A stretch of 8,964 nucleotides of DNA from Candidatus Rokuibacteriota bacterium (GTDB taxonomy: Bacteria; JAUVQV01), in assembly GCA_030609125.1 (NCBI GenBank), contig JAUWCW010000065.1:1-8964 (forward strand), read 5' to 3'. A model generated the notes under the pieces. The model was not told the origin of the DNA and ran no database searches. It saw nothing but the letters and a program-made list of their open reading frames with translations. Both the position numbers and the translations under genes were made by a program. The first letter of the stretch is position 1; the number at the start of each line of letters is the position of its first letter. Below, piece by piece: positions 1 to 7,664 of the stretch.

Positions 1-123
1 CACGATGTCTATGGTGGGAATGGCCACGGCCGACGCCCCACGCTCTTCCAGCAGACGCATGAACTCACCGGCCTGGTGCTTCGCCCGGGTGACGACAATT
101 GTCTTTCCTTCCAAGGCCCCCAC
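1..123 (-). CDS. hemD: Uroporphyrinogen-III synthase, N-terminal fragment (continues past left edge)
   Basis: Only the first 41 codons are inside the window. Read from a GTG at 123, they give GALEGKTIVVTRAKHQAG followed by a helix-like stretch and then IPTIDIV. This is the usual opening of the uroporphyrinogen-III synthase domain: a GKTIVVTRA strand, an LLEERGA helix and a second strand with a PTI motif. The enzyme inverts ring D of hydroxymethylbilane and closes it to uroporphyrinogen III in the cytoplasm. The start lies 8 nt after the hemC stop, so the two are surely cotranscribed. A GGGAGG sequence inside the end of hemC may serve as ribosome binding site; a TTG at 114 is an alternative start. 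In some relatives HemD is the C-terminal half of a fusion with the CobA methyltransferase. No methyltransferase precedes it here, so it starts as a stand-alone HemD domain; whether something is fused at the C-terminus cannot be seen. Confidence 0.82.
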   Translation of the reverse strand, partial: MGALEGKTIVVTRAKHQAGEFMRLLEERGASAVAIPTIDIV

Positions 124-131
124 TTTCCGTC

Positions 132-1091
132 TCAGCCTCCCGCGGACCCCTCTTCCGCTTCGTAGACTTCGCGCAGGATCTCCCTGCCGCCCTTTTCGAG
201 GATGAGCCCCGCCAGATCGATGCCGATCTTCTCCGCGTCCTCCTCGGGCCCTTCCATCCGCTCCCGGATGAGACGGGTCCCGTCGACGCTGCCCACGAGG
301 CCGTCCATGCTCACTTTTCCGCCCTCGACGATTGCGAGACCCGCGATCGGGACCTGGCAACCGCCCTCGAGGGTCTTGAGGAAGGCCCGCTCGGCGGTGA
401 CGGCTATGTGCGTCGGGTGGTGGTGGAAAATCCCGATGAGCCGCCGGGTCTCATCGTCGTCCCGGCGTATCTCGATCCCCAGCGATCCCTGGCAGGTGGC
501 GGGGAGGCTGATGCTGACAGGAAGGTACTCCGTGACGCGGTCGGCGAAGCCGAGCCGCCTGACTCCCGCGGCGGCGAGGACCACGGCGTCGAGATGCTCG
601 TCGTGGAGCTTGCGCAGCCGCGTGTCGACGTTGCCCCTGATGGGAAGGATCTCGAAGTCCGGTCGACGGTGAAGAAGCTGGGCCTGCCGCCTCAGGCTGC
701 TGGTCCCGATCTTCGCTCCCTTGGGCAGATCGTCGAGGCTCGCCGCCTCCCGCGCGAAAAGGGCGTCCCGGACGTCTTCCCTCACGTCCGTGGCGGCCAG
801 CTCCAGTTCGGGCGGCAGCTCCGTCGGCACGTCCTTCATGCTGTGAACGGCCAGGTCGGCCCGGCCGTCGAGGAGGGCCTCCTCGATCTCCTTCACGAAA
901 AGACCCTTGCCCCCCACCTTGGCGAGGGGCACGTCGAGGATCTTGTCGCCCTTCGTCTTGAGAACGAGCAGCTTCACCTCGAGCCCCGGGTTGGCCTTTT
1001 CCAGGCCCGCCTTGACGTGATTGGCCTGCCAGAGGGCGAGCATGCTCCCCCGGGTTGCTATCCGTACCTCAGTCTTTCTGTGTGCGCTCAT
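132..1091 (-). CDS. hemC: Hydroxymethylbilane synthase (porphobilinogen deaminase)
   Basis: This cytoplasmic enzyme joins four porphobilinogen molecules into hydroxymethylbilane, the substrate of HemD downstream. The 319-residue protein is of usual family length. Visible landmarks are the IATRGSMLALWQA opening (residues 11-23), KGLFVKEIE (62-70), HSMKDVPT (83-90) with the catalytic aspartate D87, the SSLRRQAQL substrate-binding loop (131-139) and LEGGCQVPIA (241-250), whose C245 should carry the dipyrromethane cofactor. The ATG at 1091 is the only reasonable start before the conserved RGS motif. It has a GGAG at 1102-1105, 10 nt upstream, and lies inside the end of hemA with a 23-nt overlap, so translational coupling is likely. 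One oddity is residues 197-205, PATCQGSLG: as I recall the family, a glycine is usual just before QG, where this protein has C200. Identification is secure. Confidence 0.96.
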   Translation of the reverse strand: MSAHRKTEVRIATRGSMLALWQANHVKAGLEKANPGLEVKLLVLKTKGDKILDVPLAKVGGKGLFVKEIEEALLDGRADLAVHSMKDVPTELPPELELAATDVREDVRDALFAREAASLDDLPKGAKIGTSSLRRQAQLLHRRPDFEILPIRGNVDTRLRKLHDEHLDAVVLAAAGVRRLGFADRVTEYLPVSISLPATCQGSLGIEIRRDDDETRRLIGIFHHHPTHIAVTAERAFLKTLEGGCQVPIAGLAIVEGGKVSMDGLVGSVDGTRLIRERMEGPEEDAEKIGIDLAGLILEKGGREILREVYEAEEGSAGG

Positions 1092-2382
1092 TCCCGTTGT
1101 TCTCCGCTCCTTCCTCCGGCGTGTCCGGCAGGTCGAACATCTTGCGCGTCACCTCCAGGTAGAGCCCGGCGTCCTCCGTGTGGGACGCCTCTTTCAGGAC
1201 CGCCTGGGGACGGTGCAGGATCTTGTTGACGATGGCGGTGGTCAGGGCTTTCACCTGCTGTCTGTCCTTGTCCGAGAGATGGGGAAGCCTGCCGAGGGCC
1301 TTTTCGGTCTCGGCGGCGCGGATCCGCTCCATCTTCCCGCGCAGGGCGACGATGGTCGGCACCACCTGGAGGGAGCTCACCCACTTCTGGAAGGTGGCGA
1401 CCTCCTTGCCTACCATGGCTTCGGCCTTTTCGGCCTCCTTCTCGCGCCCCTTGACGTTGTCGGCGACCACTGCCTGCAGATCGTCCACGTTGTAGAGGTA
1501 GGCGTTGTCGATGTCGTTGACGGCGGCGTCGATGTCGCGGGGAACGGCTATGTCGATGAAGAACATCGGCTGGTACTTGCGCCGGCCCATGAGCTTGCGG
1601 ATGTCGTCGGCGTGAATAATGACGTGGGGAGCCCCGGTGGAGGAGATGACGATGTCCGTGATGAGGAGCTGGTCGAGAAGGTCCTCGTACTTGATGGCGG
1701 ACCCTCCGAACTGCTGCGCCAGGGCGACGGCCTTTTCGAAGGTGCGGTTGGCGACGAAGACCTCCTTGATCCCGCTGCTGACGAGATGCTTCAGGGCCAG
1801 CTCCCCCATCTCGCCGGCGCCGATGATCATGGCCGTCCTCCCTTCCGTCTCACCGAAGATCTTCTTCGCCAGCTCGACGGCGGCGTAGCTCACGGAGACG
1901 GCGCTGCGGGCGATCCCCGTGTCGGTCCGCACGCTCTTGGCGACGGAGAAAGTCTTCTTCAGGAGCCGGTTGAGGATCAGGCCCAGGGTCCCCGCGTCCC
2001 GGGCGTACTCGAAGGCGTCCTTGACCTGCCCCAGGATCTGGGGCTCGCCGAGAACGAGAGAGTCCAGGCCGGAGGCCACCCGGTAAAGGTGGCGCACCGC
2101 CTCGCCGCCGATGTGCAGGTAAAGGTGCGGATCGAGCTCTCCCCGGTCGACGCCGTGGTGCTCGGCGAGAAACTCTTTCAGGACCTCCACCGCCCCCTTG
2201 TCCTCGGCGGCAAGGACGATCTCCACCCGGTTGCAGGTGGAGACGATCAGGTTCTCCTTGATCCCGTCGAGGGAGTTGACGGCCCGGAGGGGACCCGCGA
2301 TCTCGTTTTCGGGGAAGGCCACCTTTTCACGGATGTGAAGAGGGGCGCTCTTGTGGTTCAGGCCCAGAACGAGAATTTCCAT
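1069..2382 (-). CDS. hemA: Glutamyl-tRNA reductase
   Basis: This enzyme makes the first committed step of the C5 tetrapyrrole pathway, the NADPH-dependent reduction of glutamyl-tRNA(Glu) to glutamate-1-semialdehyde. The protein has 437 residues. The N-terminal catalytic domain has GLNHKSAPL (7-15) and STCNRVEI (48-55), with C50 as the thioester-forming nucleophile, and GLDSLVLGEPQILGQVK at 105-121. The NADPH-binding domain shows GAGEMG (188-193), ANRT (211-214) and DIAVPRD (277-283). The C-terminal part, about residues 310-418, is the helical dimerisation domain and ends in the usual MFDLP; the tail after it is acidic and polar. The ATG at 2382 follows the ccsA stop by 2 nt with no strong ribosome binding site, so translation probably depends on coupling to ccsA. 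The gene overlaps hemC by 23 nt. The C5 route excludes the ALA-synthase route used by alphaproteobacteria. Confidence 0.97.
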   Translation of the reverse strand: MEILVLGLNHKSAPLHIREKVAFPENEIAGPLRAVNSLDGIKENLIVSTCNRVEIVLAAEDKGAVEVLKEFLAEHHGVDRGELDPHLYLHIGGEAVRHLYRVASGLDSLVLGEPQILGQVKDAFEYARDAGTLGLILNRLLKKTFSVAKSVRTDTGIARSAVSVSYAAVELAKKIFGETEGRTAMIIGAGEMGELALKHLVSSGIKEVFVANRTFEKAVALAQQFGGSAIKYEDLLDQLLITDIVISSTGAPHVIIHADDIRKLMGRRKYQPMFFIDIAVPRDIDAAVNDIDNAYLYNVDDLQAVVADNVKGREKEAEKAEAMVGKEVATFQKWVSSLQVVPTIVALRGKMERIRAAETEKALGRLPHLSDKDRQQVKALTTAIVNKILHRPQAVLKEASHTEDAGLYLEVTRKMFDLPDTPEEGAENNGNERTQKD

Positions 2383-2384
2383 GA

Positions 2385-3200
2385 TCAGTTGTAGGAGTGC
2401 AGACCCCCGAGGATCAGGTTGACGCCGAGGAAGGTGAAGAGAATGGCGCCGAACCCGACGATGGACAACCAGGCCGCCTTTCTCCCCCTCCAGCCGATGG
2501 TCAGCCTGGCGTGAAGGAGGGCGGCATAAATGAACCAGGTTATGAGCGACCAGGTCTCCTTAGGGTCCCAGCTCCAGTAGGACCCCCAGGCGCTGGCGCC
2601 CCAGATGGCTCCGGTGATGATGCCGAAGGTCATGAGGGGAAAACCGATCGTCAGGCTCCGGTATTGGAGACGGTCGAGAACGTCCAGAGAGGGGAGACGG
2701 TGGAAGAGAGAGCCCAGGTGCCTGTTCTTGAGCTGCCGCTCCTGGACGAGATAGAGAACGCTGCCGGCAAAGGCGACGACGAAGAAGGCGTTGCCGAGAA
2801 AGGCCAGCGTCGTGTGAATGCCAAGCCAGTTGCTTTGCAGGGCCGGGATGAGAGGGGCGATGGTGGTGTCGAGGGTGAGGGAGATCGTCATCAGCACTAT
2901 GGCGATGGGAAGCACGAGGGCGCCGAGGACCTTGATCCGGAAGCGGTACTGAAGGATGAAGTAGGCGCAGACGATCGACCAGGCGAAGAAATTGAGGGCC
3001 TCGAAGAGGTTGGAGATCGGGTGGTGGCCCGCCTTCACACCCCTGACGACGAGGAAGAGCGACTGCACGACGAAACCGATGCCCGTCAGCCAGGATCCCG
3101 CCCGGGAGAGGAACTCCTTCTGGTGGCCGAGGTAGAGGAGAAATCCCACCGTGGCGAAAGCGTACATGAGGAGCGAGATCTTGTGCAGGATGATATCCAT
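2385..3200 (-). CDS. ccsA: CcsA/HemX-family haem-handling membrane protein (cytochrome c biogenesis type)
   Basis: This is an inner-membrane protein of 271 residues with about eight hydrophobic segments, matching the CcsA/CcmC haem-handling family. The diagnostic tryptophan-rich WWD-type motif is WGSYWSWDPKETW at residues 205-217. Candidate haem-ligand histidines are H129 in WLGIHTTLAF and H268 near the C-terminus. The family moves or presents haem for attachment to c-type cytochromes; proteins of this type encoded next to hemA are also called HemX. No ResB/Ccs1 partner is in the window, so a full System II role is not shown. I chose the ATG at 3200 (MDIILHKISLLMYAF): it has an AGG about 8 nt upstream and puts the first membrane helix near the N-terminus. 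An in-frame ATG at 3251 would add 17 polar residues and has no visible ribosome binding site. This is the first gene of the haem operon. Confidence 0.9.
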   Translation of the reverse strand: MDIILHKISLLMYAFATVGFLLYLGHQKEFLSRAGSWLTGIGFVVQSLFLVVRGVKAGHHPISNLFEALNFFAWSIVCAYFILQYRFRIKVLGALVLPIAIVLMTISLTLDTTIAPLIPALQSNWLGIHTTLAFLGNAFFVVAFAGSVLYLVQERQLKNRHLGSLFHRLPSLDVLDRLQYRSLTIGFPLMTFGIITGAIWGASAWGSYWSWDPKETWSLITWFIYAALLHARLTIGWRGRKAAWLSIVGFGAILFTFLGVNLILGGLHSYN

Positions 3201-3298
3201 TATTCTAACCTGGCCTTTCGTGCCATCCGGGCCGATTTCCACCCTGTGCATACGACGGAACGGCCGAATGGTTATGGGGGAGGAAACGGCAACGCCGT

Positions 3299-3327
3299 AT
3301 TATCCGTCGGCACAGAGGGAAAGTCAA
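3299..3327 (-). promoter_or_regulatory. Probable sigma70 promoter of the ccsA-hemA-hemC-hemD operon
   Basis: On the minus strand TTGACT (3322-3327) and GATAAT (3299-3304) are separated by exactly 17 nt. Each hexamer matches the sigma70 consensus at five of six positions. Transcription would start near 3292, leaving a leader of about 90 nt before the ccsA start at 3200. I saw no convincing riboswitch or attenuator in that leader. The promoter is divergent from the one at 3383-3411, with about 56 bp between the two -35 elements. Confidence 0.62.
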
Positions 3328-3382
3328 ACAACAATCGGACTTTGCGCGTTCCCGAGCCGCGTCGGGCGCAAATACTGGCTTC

Positions 3383-3411
3383 TTGTTTGAAAAGACAGGA
3401 TACGCTACAAT
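3383..3411 (+). promoter_or_regulatory. Possible promoter of the phosphatidyltransferase gene
   Basis: TACAAT (3406-3411) is a good -10 element. A weak -35, TTGTTT (3383-3388), lies 17 nt upstream; a better hexamer, TTGAAA (3387-3392), is only 13 nt away. Transcription would start near 3418, leaving a short leader of about 22 nt before the ATG at 3440. The -10 is convincing but the -35 is not, so an activator may be needed. Confidence 0.42.
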
Positions 3412-3439
3412 CACGATCAACGAAGGGGGTTCAGAGCAC

Positions 3440-4009
3440 ATGCTCAGTCGCAAGTACAAGAGTTCCTTCGGCAACCTTATCCGACCGCTGAGTATCCGGC
3501 TTCACAACCGTGGCGTCACGGCGACCCATGTCACTGCTACGGGGCTTCTTTTCAGCGTGGTCGCGGCCTTCGCCTACTGGAAGGGAAGCTTTCCGGCGGG
3601 AGGGGTTTTCCTGCTCCTGGCGGGGATGAGCGACGCCATCGACGGCACGGTTGCCCGCGCTTCCGGAGAGGTCACACCCTTTGGAGCCTTCATCGACTCC
3701 GTGGCCGACCGCTATTCGGAGTTGTTCACCTTCACCGGGCTCGCCCTCTACTACGCCTCTTCCCCCGAGTTGCTCCTCGTCCTTCTCGCCCTTGCGGGCT
3801 CGATGATGGTGAGCTACACCCGGGCCAAGGCCGAGAGCGTCATCGGCCGCTGCGACGTGGGCCTCATGGAGCGCCCGGAACGGCTGATTCTCCTGGTAAC
3901 GGCATCCTTCTTCGGCTTCATGGTGCCGGCCCTCTGGCTGCTGGCGATTCTCACCAACATGACGGCCCTGCACCGCGTCTACTACACCTGGAAGAGCGTC
4001 AGCAAATAA
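3440..4009 (+). CDS. CDP-alcohol phosphatidyltransferase family protein (possibly phosphatidylinositol-phosphate synthase-like)
   Basis: This is an integral membrane enzyme of 189 residues with several hydrophobic segments. It carries the complete family motif: D65, D68-G69, A72-R73, G82, D86 and D90, in the exact spacing DG-x2-AR-x8-G-x3-D-x3-D. These residues bind CDP-diacylglycerol and divalent metal, and the enzyme transfers the phosphatidyl group to an alcohol, making a membrane phospholipid. The acceptor cannot be read with certainty. The downstream SYTRAKAE (125-132) and MERPERLILL (143-152) resemble the inositol-phosphate or archaetidylinositol-phosphate synthase branch more than the glycerol-phosphate (PgsA) or serine (PssA) branches; that is from memory of the family. 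The ATG at 3440 follows AAGGGGG (3423-3429) by 10 nt, and the protein then opens with the short basic MLSRKYKSSFGN. An in-frame ATG at 3383 lies within the proposed promoter and is rejected. It is the only plus-strand gene and stops 4 nt from the convergent dnaK stop. Confidence 0.88.
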   Translation: MLSRKYKSSFGNLIRPLSIRLHNRGVTATHVTATGLLFSVVAAFAYWKGSFPAGGVFLLLAGMSDAIDGTVARASGEVTPFGAFIDSVADRYSELFTFTGLALYYASSPELLLVLLALAGSMMVSYTRAKAESVIGRCDVGLMERPERLILLVTASFFGFMVPALWLLAILTNMTALHRVYYTWKSVSK

Positions 4010-4013
4010 GATC

Positions 4014-5912
<1,899 letters not shown>

Positions 5913-5969
5913 ACCTGTACTCCTTCCAGGGCAGTATTGACGCGAAAAGTTCTACTTGCTTACATCATT

Positions 5970-5998
5970 AATATAATACCTTAGCCTATCATTGTCAA
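5970..5998 (-). promoter_or_regulatory. Probable sigma70-type promoter of dnaK
   Basis: On the minus strand a perfect TTGACA (5993-5998) is followed after 17 nt by TATATT (5970-5975), a five-of-six -10 element. Transcription would start near 5963, giving a leader of about 50 nt with a strong ribosome binding site. The DNA just upstream is AT-rich and could act as an UP element. I see no CIRCE operator (TTAGCACTC-N9-GAGTGCTAA) and no convincing RpoH-type -10, so heat control, if any, must act in another way. Confidence 0.68.
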
Positions 5999-6003
5999 GA
6001 TTT

Positions 6004-6052
6004 ATATGCACAAACATATCACATGATATCTGCCTGTTTTTACAGTAAAAAC
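6004..6052. repeat. Cluster of three short inverted repeats upstream of the dnaK promoter
   Basis: Three dyads lie side by side in AT-rich DNA. They are ATATG-N6-CATAT (6004-6019), ATATC-N4-GATAT (6016-6029) and GTTTTTAC-A-GTAAAAAC (6036-6052). The first two overlap and begin 6 bp upstream of the -35 element. The third is a perfect 8-bp-arm palindrome; part of it is also the T-tract of the htrA terminator, so its symmetry may be partly incidental. They are seen directly; a role as operator sites or UP element is inference. Confidence 0.5.
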
Positions 6053-6077
6053 GGGGCCAGCCCAAAGGCTGGCCCCG
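6047..6077 (-). terminator. Rho-independent terminator of the rseB-htrA operon
   Basis: Read on the minus strand, an 11-bp perfect GC-rich stem (arms 6052-6062 and 6067-6077, CGGGGCCAGCC with its complement) closes a 4-nt loop. A run of five T at 6051-6047 follows at once. It begins 33 nt after the htrA stop codon. It should insulate dnaK from the envelope-stress operon upstream. On the plus strand no T-run follows the stem, so it is one-directional. Confidence 0.9.
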
Positions 6078-6110
6078 CAGAGATTCGCCGAATCATCCTT
6101 TTCCGACCGG

Positions 6111-7613
6111 TCAGTCCTGTTCCTTTTCGGGTTTGACAACGACGAAGATGTTGCCCTGGTTCCGCTTCACGAGAAAGAGCAGTTTCTCGTCACGCGGCGA
6201 TTTCTTCAGGACGGACCCCAGGTCCTCTATCTTCTCCACTTCCTGCCTGTTCACCTCGGTGATGATGTCTCCGCGGCGTATACCGGCCCTGTCCGCCGGG
6301 CTGCCGGGATCCACCTGCGTGACGAGTACACCCTTCGCCTTGTCGAGCCTCATTCGCTCCGCCAGCTCGGGCGTGAGGTCCTGGACCGTGATGCCGAGGT
6401 TGAAGGGCTGAATCGGGTCGGAATCATCCCTGCCTATCTGCTCCTCGTCGTCTGCGCGCTTTGCCAGCTTGACGTCAATGGACACCTTCCTGCCGTCTCG
6501 AACGACCTCCAACCTCACCGTGCTTCCGACGACCGCGTTGCCTACGCGGGAAACAAGATCCCGGTCGGACTTGACGGTGGCGCCGTCGAATTCGACAACG
6601 ACGTCGCCCACCTTGATGCCCGCCTCGTCGGCGGGATCTCCCTTGAAAACGCCGGCTATCAGCGCGCCCTTGGCCTCGTCGAGTCCGAGAGATTCCGCCA
6701 GCTCAGGCGTGATGGTCTGTATCTGCACGCCCAGCCACCCCCTGGTGACCGAACCTTTCTCCTTGAGCTGGTCCATGATGTTTCTTGCCAGGTTGACGGG
6801 AATCGCAAAGCCGATGCCCTGGCCGATGATGGCGCTGTTGATGCCGATCACTTCGCCCTTCATGTTGATGAGAGGGCCGCCGCTGTTGCCGGGGTTGATC
6901 GAGGCGTCGGTCTGGATGAAGTCGTCGTAAGGGCCGGCGCCGATGGTTCTGCCCTTGGCGCTCACCACCCCCACCGTCACCGTGTGCTTCAGGCCGAAGG
7001 GGTTGCCGATGGCCATCACCCACTCGCCGACCTCCAGCGCGTCGCTGTCTCCGAGGGCCGCCACGGGGAGGTGGTTCTCCGCATCGATCTTGATCAGGGC
7101 GATATCGGTCTTGGGGTCGGTCCCCTTGACCTCGGCATCGTAGCTGCGGCCGTCGGAGAGCGTCACCTTTATGTCGTCGGCCTTGGCGACGACGTGGTTG
7201 TTGGTGAGAATATAGCCTTCCTTGTCGACGATGAATCCGGAGCCGAGGCTCTGCTGCTTCAGGCCCCTCTCGGGCATCTCACCGAAGAAGCGTTCCCAGA
7301 AGTCGTCCTGCCCGAAGAAGTCGTCGAAAGGCGAAGGCTGCCGGCGGCGGCGGCTGGTTGGCGGGCGCTGCTTGATGAACTGGGTGGTGGAGATGTTGAC
7401 CACCGAGGGGGTGTCGCGCTTCGCGATCTCGACAAAAAGGTTCGAACCCGGTCCGGCGGCCGCCGCCGTCTCCGCGGCCTTTCCCTTCTCCGCGTCCAGG
7501 GCCGCGGTGGGGCTGGTCCAGTCGAGCTTGGAAGCTATGAGCATCCCTGCGAGGATGGAGGCGACCGCCACCCCTCCCAAGGTGAAATAATTCCTCCTGC
7601 CTGCATTATTCAT
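6111..7613 (-). CDS. htrA: HtrA/Deg-family periplasmic serine protease (DegP/DegQ/MucD type)
   Basis: This envelope protease and chaperone degrades or refolds damaged periplasmic proteins. From the chosen start it has 500 residues. A basic N-terminus (RRNYF) and a hydrophobic segment at about 10-28 form a signal peptide or membrane anchor; I see no clear cleavage site. The trypsin-like domain shows the triad H140 (TNNHVV), D170 (KTDIALIKI) and S244 (PGNSGGPL). Before it lies a long LA-type loop with an arginine cluster and acidic/aromatic residues (about 88-115). Two PDZ domains follow, at about 291-385 and 404-494. The ATG at 7613 has AAGGAG (7623-7628) 9 nt upstream. The in-frame ATG at 7631 is preceded only by C and T runs, and its own codons supply that ribosome binding site, so it is unlikely to be the start. 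The gene lies 51 nt after rseB with no visible promoter between, so it is probably cotranscribed, as mucD follows mucB (and mucC) in Pseudomonas. Confidence 0.95.
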   Translation of the reverse strand: MNNAGRRNYFTLGGVAVASILAGMLIASKLDWTSPTAALDAEKGKAAETAAAAGPGSNLFVEIAKRDTPSVVNISTTQFIKQRPPTSRRRRQPSPFDDFFGQDDFWERFFGEMPERGLKQQSLGSGFIVDKEGYILTNNHVVAKADDIKVTLSDGRSYDAEVKGTDPKTDIALIKIDAENHLPVAALGDSDALEVGEWVMAIGNPFGLKHTVTVGVVSAKGRTIGAGPYDDFIQTDASINPGNSGGPLINMKGEVIGINSAIIGQGIGFAIPVNLARNIMDQLKEKGSVTRGWLGVQIQTITPELAESLGLDEAKGALIAGVFKGDPADEAGIKVGDVVVEFDGATVKSDRDLVSRVGNAVVGSTVRLEVVRDGRKVSIDVKLAKRADDEEQIGRDDSDPIQPFNLGITVQDLTPELAERMRLDKAKGVLVTQVDPGSPADRAGIRRGDIITEVNRQEVEKIEDLGSVLKKSPRDEKLLFLVKRNQGNIFVVVKPEKEQD

Positions 7614-7622
7614 GGTTCTCTT

Positions 7623-7628
7623 CTCCTT
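7623..7628 (-). promoter_or_regulatory. Ribosome binding site that decides the htrA start
   Basis: AAGGAG on the minus strand lies 9 nt upstream of the ATG at 7613. An in-frame ATG only 18 nt further upstream, at 7631, has no purine-rich sequence before it, just a C6-T7 run. The downstream ATG is therefore preferred. Confidence 0.75.
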
Positions 7629-7664
7629 CATAAAAAAAGGGGGGCTTGTTCCTGGAGGGTGCTG

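Noticed and set aside
1021-2394. Plus-strand open frame of 457 codons opposite hemA
   Set aside because: It is a mirror of the hemA codons with low-complexity Gly/Val/Asp-rich composition and no family likeness.
3205-3474. Minus-strand open frame of 89 codons in the ccsA/phosphatidyltransferase intergenic region
   Set aside because: It spans the two divergent promoters and overlaps the start of the plus-strand enzyme gene. No ribosome binding site or family features are seen.
2397-3491. Plus-strand open frame of 364 codons opposite ccsA
   Set aside because: It is antisense to a membrane protein with a diagnostic WWD-type motif. The product is charged, repetitive and unrecognisable.
5947-5952. 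GAACTT on the minus strand in the dnaK leader, as a possible ECF/sigma-E -35 element
   Set aside because: No TCTGA- or TCAAA-like -10 element lies at the required 15-17 nt distance, and the better sigma70 promoter just upstream explains transcription.
7648-7652. GGAAC on the minus strand ahead of htrA, as a possible ECF -35 element
   Set aside because: The rest of the -35 consensus is missing, and the expected -10 position falls in the T-run and the htrA ribosome binding site.
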